Origin: Caryophanales bacterium UBA5603
Lineage (GTDB): Bacteria > Bacillota_I > Bacilli_A > Izemoplasmatales > Hujiaoplasmataceae
DNA: 64,000 nucleotides
Direction: 5' to 3'
Assembly (NCBI GenBank): GCA_002424815.1
Contig: DILB01000018.1
Coordinates: 1 to 64,000, forward strand
The position numbers and the translations under genes are program-made. Positions 59,799-64,000 of this stretch are shown piece by piece; the stretch's first letter is position 1, and each line of letters starts with the position of its first letter. Below the pieces are notes generated by a model. That model had not been told where the DNA came from. It did not search any database and was given only the letters and a program-made list of their open reading frames with translations.

Positions 59799-61548
59799 AC
59801 TAATCAATCTAACCATTAATGGTAAATCAGTTACTGTACCATCGGATTACACCATACTGAAAGCTTCTGAAGTTGCAGGGGTTGATGTTCCGCGTTTATG
59901 TTTTCTTGAAAAAATTCATGAAGAGGGTAACTGTCGTGTCTGTGTTGTCAAAGTAGAAGGACAAAAAGGTCTGAAGCCAGCTTGCAAAACGCAAGTCTCA
60001 GAGGGAATGTATATCACAACTGATTCTAAAGATGTGTATGATTCGGTCTCATCTAATCTTGAATTACTAGCCGCGAATCATAAATTTGAATGTTGGAAAT
60101 GTTCTCGTGAAACGAATTGTGAGTTTCTCGATTTATTACGTCGTTTTTCTGTTGATAATAATTACTCGAACGAAGAAGTGTTTAAACACAAAGACACTTT
60201 GTTGAATGATTCATCAAAATCAATCGTTATCGACTCATCAAAATGTATTCTCTGCGGACGCTGCGTATCTGCTTGTGAACATTATACCGGTTTAGGTATT
60301 TTGAATTATAATCGACGCGGATCAACGACTTATGTTGGACCAGCATTGTTCCATAACCTCGAAGATGCTGGATGCATCTATTGTGGCAAATGTATTCAAT
60401 CCTGTCCAACCGGCGCATTAAGAGAAAAAGATGACATTAAACCTTTAGAAAGAGCTTTACGTGATTCGACAAAGACAGTGATTGTTCAAGTTGCTCCCGC
60501 GGTTCGAGCAGCACTTGGAGAAGAATTTGGATATAAAATTGGTACCAATGTCGAAGGACAAATGTTCGCGGCATTGAAAGAGTTGGGTGTTAAAGAAATC
60601 ATTGACACAAATTTTGCGGCCGATTTAACGATTATGGAAGAGGGAACTGAATTCATCAACCGGATTCAAAATGGGGGTTTATTACCGATGTTCACTTCCT
60701 GTTCTCCAGGATGGATTAATTATTTAGAACTGTATCATCCTGACTTAATACCTAATCTTTCAACCTGCAAATCTCCTCAACAAATGGCAGGAGCTTTGAT
60801 AAAAACTTATTACGCAGAAATATTAAACCTTGAACCAAAAAATATTGTTTCGGTTGCCATTATGCCTTGCGTTGCCAAAAAAGCGGAAGCTAAACGTCCT
60901 GAAATGGGAAGAGATGGATACCGTGATGTCGATATCGTATTAACAACCCGAGAAATAGCCAGACTTATTCGGCACCGGGGCATCAAATTCACTGAGCTTG
61001 ACCCAATCAAACCTTTCGGTGATCTGGCTAGATATACTGGAGCAGCATCCATTTTCGGCGTCACCGGAGGTGTTATGGAGGCTGCGCTTAGGACAGTTAC
61101 CGAAATATTGGAAGGCCATTCGACGCCCGTTGAATTCAATGATGTTCGAGGTTTACAAGATATTCGTGAAGCAACCTATCAAATTCAAGGCAAAGATTAT
61201 AATGTTGCGGTCGTTCATGGCGCAAAAGCCATAGAAGAGTTTATCCAAATGATGAAGGGTTCAGATAAACAATATCATTTTGTTGAATTTATGGGATGCA
61301 CAGGCGGTTGTATCAATGGCGGAGGTCAACCCATAGTTACGGCAAAATTACAAGATAAAATTGATGTAAGAGAAAAACGCTCTAAAGTTTTATACAATAT
61401 TGATCATAATGCTACGATGCGTAAATCTCACGAAAATGAAGCGGTATTAAATGTTTATAAGGAATTTTTGCATTCTCCGAATTCCCATGAAGCTCACGAA
61501 CTTCTTCATACTCAATATAAAAAACGCGATTATTATACCAAATTTTAA
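59791..61548 (+). CDS. hndD: [FeFe] hydrogenase catalytic subunit
   Basis: A 585-residue iron-only hydrogenase. N-terminal [2Fe-2S] ferredoxin (RLCFLEKIHEEGNCRVC), His-ligated [4Fe-4S] (NHKFECWKCSRETNC), two [4Fe-4S] (CILCGRCVSACE and CIYCGKCIQSCP), then the H-cluster domain: L1 FTSCSPGW, L2 MPCVAKKAEAKR, L3 EFMGCTGGCINGGG. L1 has Ser in place of the second Cys of the textbook TSCCPGW. The small subunit region is fused at the C-terminus (EAHELLHTQYKKR). The start at 59791 is chosen for its overlap with hndC and an 11-base spacing from GGAG. Confidence 0.95.
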   Translation: MDKLINLTINGKSVTVPSDYTILKASEVAGVDVPRLCFLEKIHEEGNCRVCVVKVEGQKGLKPACKTQVSEGMYITTDSKDVYDSVSSNLELLAANHKFECWKCSRETNCEFLDLLRRFSVDNNYSNEEVFKHKDTLLNDSSKSIVIDSSKCILCGRCVSACEHYTGLGILNYNRRGSTTYVGPALFHNLEDAGCIYCGKCIQSCPTGALREKDDIKPLERALRDSTKTVIVQVAPAVRAALGEEFGYKIGTNVEGQMFAALKELGVKEIIDTNFAADLTIMEEGTEFINRIQNGGLLPMFTSCSPGWINYLELYHPDLIPNLSTCKSPQQMAGALIKTYYAEILNLEPKNIVSVAIMPCVAKKAEAKRPEMGRDGYRDVDIVLTTREIARLIRHRGIKFTELDPIKPFGDLARYTGAASIFGVTGGVMEAALRTVTEILEGHSTPVEFNDVRGLQDIREATYQIQGKDYNVAVVHGAKAIEEFIQMMKGSDKQYHFVEFMGCTGGCINGGGQPIVTAKLQDKIDVREKRSKVLYNIDHNATMRKSHENEAVLNVYKEFLHSPNSHEAHELLHTQYKKRDYYTKF

Positions 61549-61555
61549 AGCGATT

Positions 61556-61590
61556 GGGACTGACATGCATTGTATTCAGTCCCTTTCTTT
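61556..61590 (+). terminator. terminator of the hydrogenase operon
   Basis: Eight-base stem GGGACTGA/TCAGTCCC (61556-61563 with 61576-61583), then TTTCTTT. Confidence 0.8.
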
Positions 61591-61614
61591 CAATCGATAG
61601 ATAGGAGTCATTTC

Positions 61615-62535
61615 ATGAAAAAATGCTTAATTAGTGTGGCGTTATTAATTCTTTTTTTGTCGATGATGGCATGCTCAAGAAAAGAACAATTAAGAATTCT
61701 TGTTCCTTCTGGATCTCCCGCAATTGCACAAATGTATCTTCAAGAGCAAACCAATCAATATCGTGTTGACATCGTCAATGGTCCCGATCCGCTTGTAGCC
61801 GCTTTTTTAGCCCAAACACGAACCCACGATATTATTTTTGCTCCTACAAACTTAGGAGCTAAACTCGCAACAACTGGAATGAATTTTTGGTATGCAGGTG
61901 CGATTGTTTGGGGCAACTATTATATAGTCGGACAAGGACATAGTTCTTTTACATTATATGACCTTGCTGGCAAATCCATTATCGTTTTTGGTCAAAACCA
62001 AACATCGGACATTATTATTCGATATCTTTTAAACGCATTATCTATCGATGTTTCTATCATTTATGTCGATTCGGTTGCGACGGCTACTGCCATGTTTTTA
62101 GCAGATGCTTCAACGATTGTCATGGTTGCTGAACCTTCGCTTTCTGTCATAAGAAATCAAATGGAAAATGTACAAATCATCGATCTTCAAACGAATTATA
62201 TGTCAATCACAGGACAAGAGGGTTATCCTCAGTCAGGCGTATTTGTTCATCAATCACTCTCAAAATCAAAAATTAATAAATTCCTCGAAGATTTGGAATT
62301 AGGAATTCAAAAAGTCAATGATGATCCCCATGCAGCGGGTCTTCTTGCTGAAACGCTTAAAATGGGTTTTTCAGCTGACATTATCACCATGGCAATTCCT
62401 AACAGTCATTTAAACTATGTTTCAGCACTTGCTTCAAAAACAGCCTTAGAGATCTATTTTAGTTTAATTCTTGAGTTGAATGCTTCCCTTATTGGTGGAA
62501 AACTCCCCGAACAATCATTCTATTATCAACCATAG
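61615..62535 (+). CDS. ABC transporter substrate-binding lipoprotein (NitT/TauT-like)
   Basis: A 306-residue lipoprotein (signal peptide, lipobox MMAC). The mature part opens LRILVPSGSPAIAQMYLQE and includes DIIFAPTNLGAKLA and YPQSGVFVHQSL, the style of the NitT/TauT (SBP_bac/NMT1-like) binding proteins. Substrate unknown. An ORF extending to 61570 runs into the terminator; ATAGGAGTC supports the start at 61615. It is followed by its permease after eight bases. Confidence 0.8.
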   Translation: MKKCLISVALLILFLSMMACSRKEQLRILVPSGSPAIAQMYLQEQTNQYRVDIVNGPDPLVAAFLAQTRTHDIIFAPTNLGAKLATTGMNFWYAGAIVWGNYYIVGQGHSSFTLYDLAGKSIIVFGQNQTSDIIIRYLLNALSIDVSIIYVDSVATATAMFLADASTIVMVAEPSLSVIRNQMENVQIIDLQTNYMSITGQEGYPQSGVFVHQSLSKSKINKFLEDLELGIQKVNDDPHAAGLLAETLKMGFSADIITMAIPNSHLNYVSALASKTALEIYFSLILELNASLIGGKLPEQSFYYQP

Positions 62536-62543
62536 GAGGAATT

Positions 62544-63305
62544 ATGAAAAAAACCTATTGGTCCATCGGCGGTTTGTTTACTTTATTTCTGATTTGGACA
62601 TTAGTTTCTGTGATTATCAATAACGCGATTATCATACCTTCTCCATGGGAGACTTTTCGTGCTTTCATCAATATTTTTATCAATCCTTTAGGATTAACCA
62701 CCATTGCAATGTCCCTTTTTAGATTGATTATTTCTATGTTTGTTGCCGGATTTTTTGGGTTGGTTTTGGGTGTTTGGTCTGGGACTTCTTATAAAGCAAG
62801 ATATTATTTTCGCCCTATAGTCACTTTATTAAGAACCGTTCCAGTCATTTCAATCGTCGTCATTCTATTAATTGTTTTTGGATTTTCATTAACGCCTTAT
62901 TTGATTACTTTTTTGATGATTTTTCCTTTAATTTTTCAAGCGATTTCTGATGGGATTGAAAATTTAGACACTGAATTGATAGAAGTCTTCAAACTCGAAA
63001 ATGATAGTCCAATGGATGCCATTCGATATTGTTATTTGCCATTGATAACACCCTTGATAAAAACAGCCTTTTTACAGGCTGCTGGATTGGGCATCAAAGT
63101 CTTAATCATGGCTGAATATCTTGCACAAACCAGACAATCCATTGGAAACGCCCTTTATCTTGCCAAAGTCAATTTACAATATGATCAAGTTTTCGCATGG
63201 ACTTTACTTTTAATTATAATTGCGATTATTCTTGAGTTTTTAATTCGACGCTTTTCACAATCAAAAACATATACTCCCAATCAGGAACCTTTTAGTTGCG
63301 AATAG
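62544..63305 (+). CDS. ABC transporter permease (NitT/TauT family)
   Basis: A 253-residue inner-membrane permease with six predicted helices and the cytoplasmic EAA loop (EVFKLENDSPMDAIRYCYLPLI). It belongs to the SsuC/TauC/NrtB type. It forms a unit with the binding protein. No ATPase gene follows before a PH-domain protein and a terminator, so the ATP-binding subunit must be encoded elsewhere or shared. The ribosome binding site is AGGAGGAATT. Confidence 0.85.
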   Translation: MKKTYWSIGGLFTLFLIWTLVSVIINNAIIIPSPWETFRAFINIFINPLGLTTIAMSLFRLIISMFVAGFFGLVLGVWSGTSYKARYYFRPIVTLLRTVPVISIVVILLIVFGFSLTPYLITFLMIFPLIFQAISDGIENLDTELIEVFKLENDSPMDAIRYCYLPLITPLIKTAFLQAAGLGIKVLIMAEYLAQTRQSIGNALYLAKVNLQYDQVFAWTLLLIIIAIILEFLIRRFSQSKTYTPNQEPFSCE

Positions 63306-63333
63306 TGATTTTTACAGGTTATTGACCTAGTAG

Positions 63334-63362
63334 TTGATTAAACCATGGAAATAGGTTAAAAT
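63334..63362 (+). promoter_or_regulatory. promoter of the PH-domain protein gene
   Basis: TTGATT, 17 bases, TAAAAT; 36 bases before the GTG start. Confidence 0.55.
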
Positions 63363-63398
63363 ACAATAAGAAGAAATGCATAATTAGGAGTTGATCCT

Positions 63399-63938
63399 GT
63401 GAAAAAAAATATACAAGGCAATGTGATTTTACAAAAGAATGAAGCCGTTCAAAAAAACTTTCGCGATATGAAAGCTAAAGGGAAATTTTGTTCCATCATG
63501 GTCACAAATAAGCGATTGATTATTTATACGTTTGGAAGAGAAATAGAAAAAGGCAAAAAAGTTAAAAGACGGATTATGAATGAATTGGATCTTCGCTCAA
63601 TCCATCGTTTTGAGTATTATTTGGAATATCCGAGAGGTAACGGATTTAAAAAGTTTATTGGCTTCTTATTTGTTGTTATCTTTGGGGCGCTTGTTTACGG
63701 AAGTTATGCTGGATATTTAGCTGTATATTTACCGGTTGCGGAACCCTATAGATTATATATTCTTGGCGCATCGGCATTTTTTGTTTTCATTGGCTTGGTA
63801 ATGTTTTTTAAAAACAGAAGCAGTTTGACAATGAAAATCAAATCAGGATTAGAAGAAAAAACAACATTGCTTTTCTTTCCCAACCGTAAAAATGAAGAAG
63901 CCCTTAAATATATTGCTGGAAAAGTTCATGCAGAATAA
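63399..63938 (+). CDS. membrane protein with N-terminal PH-like domain
   Basis: A 179-residue protein. Residues about 5-80 look like a bacterial PH (bPH2-type) domain: GKFCSIMVTNKRLIIYTFG then ELDLRSIHRFEYYLEY. Two membrane helices follow (about 88-112 and 122-142), and residues 148-178 return to the cytoplasm. Start is GTG at 63399, with TTAGGAG eight bases upstream. Function unknown. Confidence 0.65.
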   Translation: MKKNIQGNVILQKNEAVQKNFRDMKAKGKFCSIMVTNKRLIIYTFGREIEKGKKVKRRIMNELDLRSIHRFEYYLEYPRGNGFKKFIGFLFVVIFGALVYGSYAGYLAVYLPVAEPYRLYILGASAFFVFIGLVMFFKNRSSLTMKIKSGLEEKTTLLFFPNRKNEEALKYIAGKVHAE

Positions 63939-63960
63939 ACACCTTCGGGTGTTTTTTCTT
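63938..63960 (+). terminator. terminator of the PH-domain protein gene
   Basis: AACACC-TTCG-GGTGTT with a UUCG tetraloop, then TTTTT. Confidence 0.9.
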
Positions 63961-63987
63961 TTTCTATATTTTCTAATACTGCCAACG

Positions 63988-63996
63988 TGATATAAT
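63988..63996 (+). promoter_or_regulatory. extended -10 promoter for a gene beyond the window
   Basis: TGaTATAAT at the very end of the window, directed rightward; the gene it serves is not included. Confidence 0.5.
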
Positions 63997-64000
63997 ATAC

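Overview
The window looks like chromosomal DNA of a low-GC, wall-less or wall-reduced relative of the Firmicutes, in the Tenericutes/Mycoplasmatota area (Izemoplasma- or Acholeplasma-like; this placement is an inference). TGA is used as a stop (for example pyrG, tdk and the DUF1934 gene) and Trp is TGG, so the code is standard and not the mycoplasma code. Housekeeping gene order is Firmicutes-like (rpoE-pyrG, tilS-hpt-ftsH, mnmG-rsmG-parA-parB, an S4-domain gene beside ftsH). Promoters are very often extended -10 (TGnTATAAT), and most operons end in clear hairpin plus T-run terminators.

Layout. 1-6.5 kb: two surface lipoproteins (one with a lamin-tail domain, one with an endonuclease I domain), a tocopherol-cyclase-like protein and a tandem pair of DHH/NrnA-like phosphoesterases. 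6.6-16.4 kb: Na/Pi cotransporter, DUF1934, rpoE, pyrG behind a leader terminator, tldD/tldE, class II aldolase and two unknown proteins. 16.4-23.2 kb, minus strand: probable unit tilS-hpt-ftsH-rqcP-metal-binding lipoprotein-lysS. 23.4-34.9 kb: maf, malic enzyme (minus), rpmE, tdk, tadA, SRP RNA, HAD phosphatase, mnmG, rsmG, two membrane proteins with decayed HD-GYP-like tails, parA, parB, DUF951, MazG-like. 35.1-36.4 kb: 13 tRNA genes in two runs, the last being tRNA-Phe.

36.4-50.7 kb is the accessory region and the most interesting part. The 3' half of tRNA-Phe plus its terminator recurs five times downstream (38.35, 44.56, 46.86, 49.57 and 50.61 kb), cutting the region into five units. Most units have the order repeat-terminator-promoter-ORFs, and no integrase is visible. 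Unit 1 carries a PD-(D/E)XK-like protein, a free-standing FtsZ C-terminal-domain protein and a broken gene. Unit 2 carries an HTH regulator and an unrecognised operon (two related proteins, a leucine-rich-repeat protein, an FtsK-like ATPase without an intact Walker A, a Sel1-repeat protein) plus an orphan. Unit 3 carries an AbiE toxin-antitoxin pair and a membrane protein. Unit 4 carries a LuxE/LuxC fatty-acid-reductase pair without LuxD. Unit 5 holds only a 41-residue Lys-Pro-rich microprotein gene with its own promoter and terminator. Decay of the repeat grows with distance from tRNA-Phe, as expected for successive insertions at one site.

50.7-64 kb: a large RCC1/InlB-repeat lipoprotein, a membrane-anchored Ig-like surface protein, a nine-gene NAD(P)-linked [FeFe]-hydrogenase operon with embedded DRTGG, histidine-kinase-like ATPase and PHP genes, an ABC transporter binding protein and permease without an ATPase, and a PH-domain membrane protein. 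Together these suggest an anaerobic fermenter that evolves or consumes H2 and possibly uses extracellular DNA. All calls are by eye from sequence; no database search was run.
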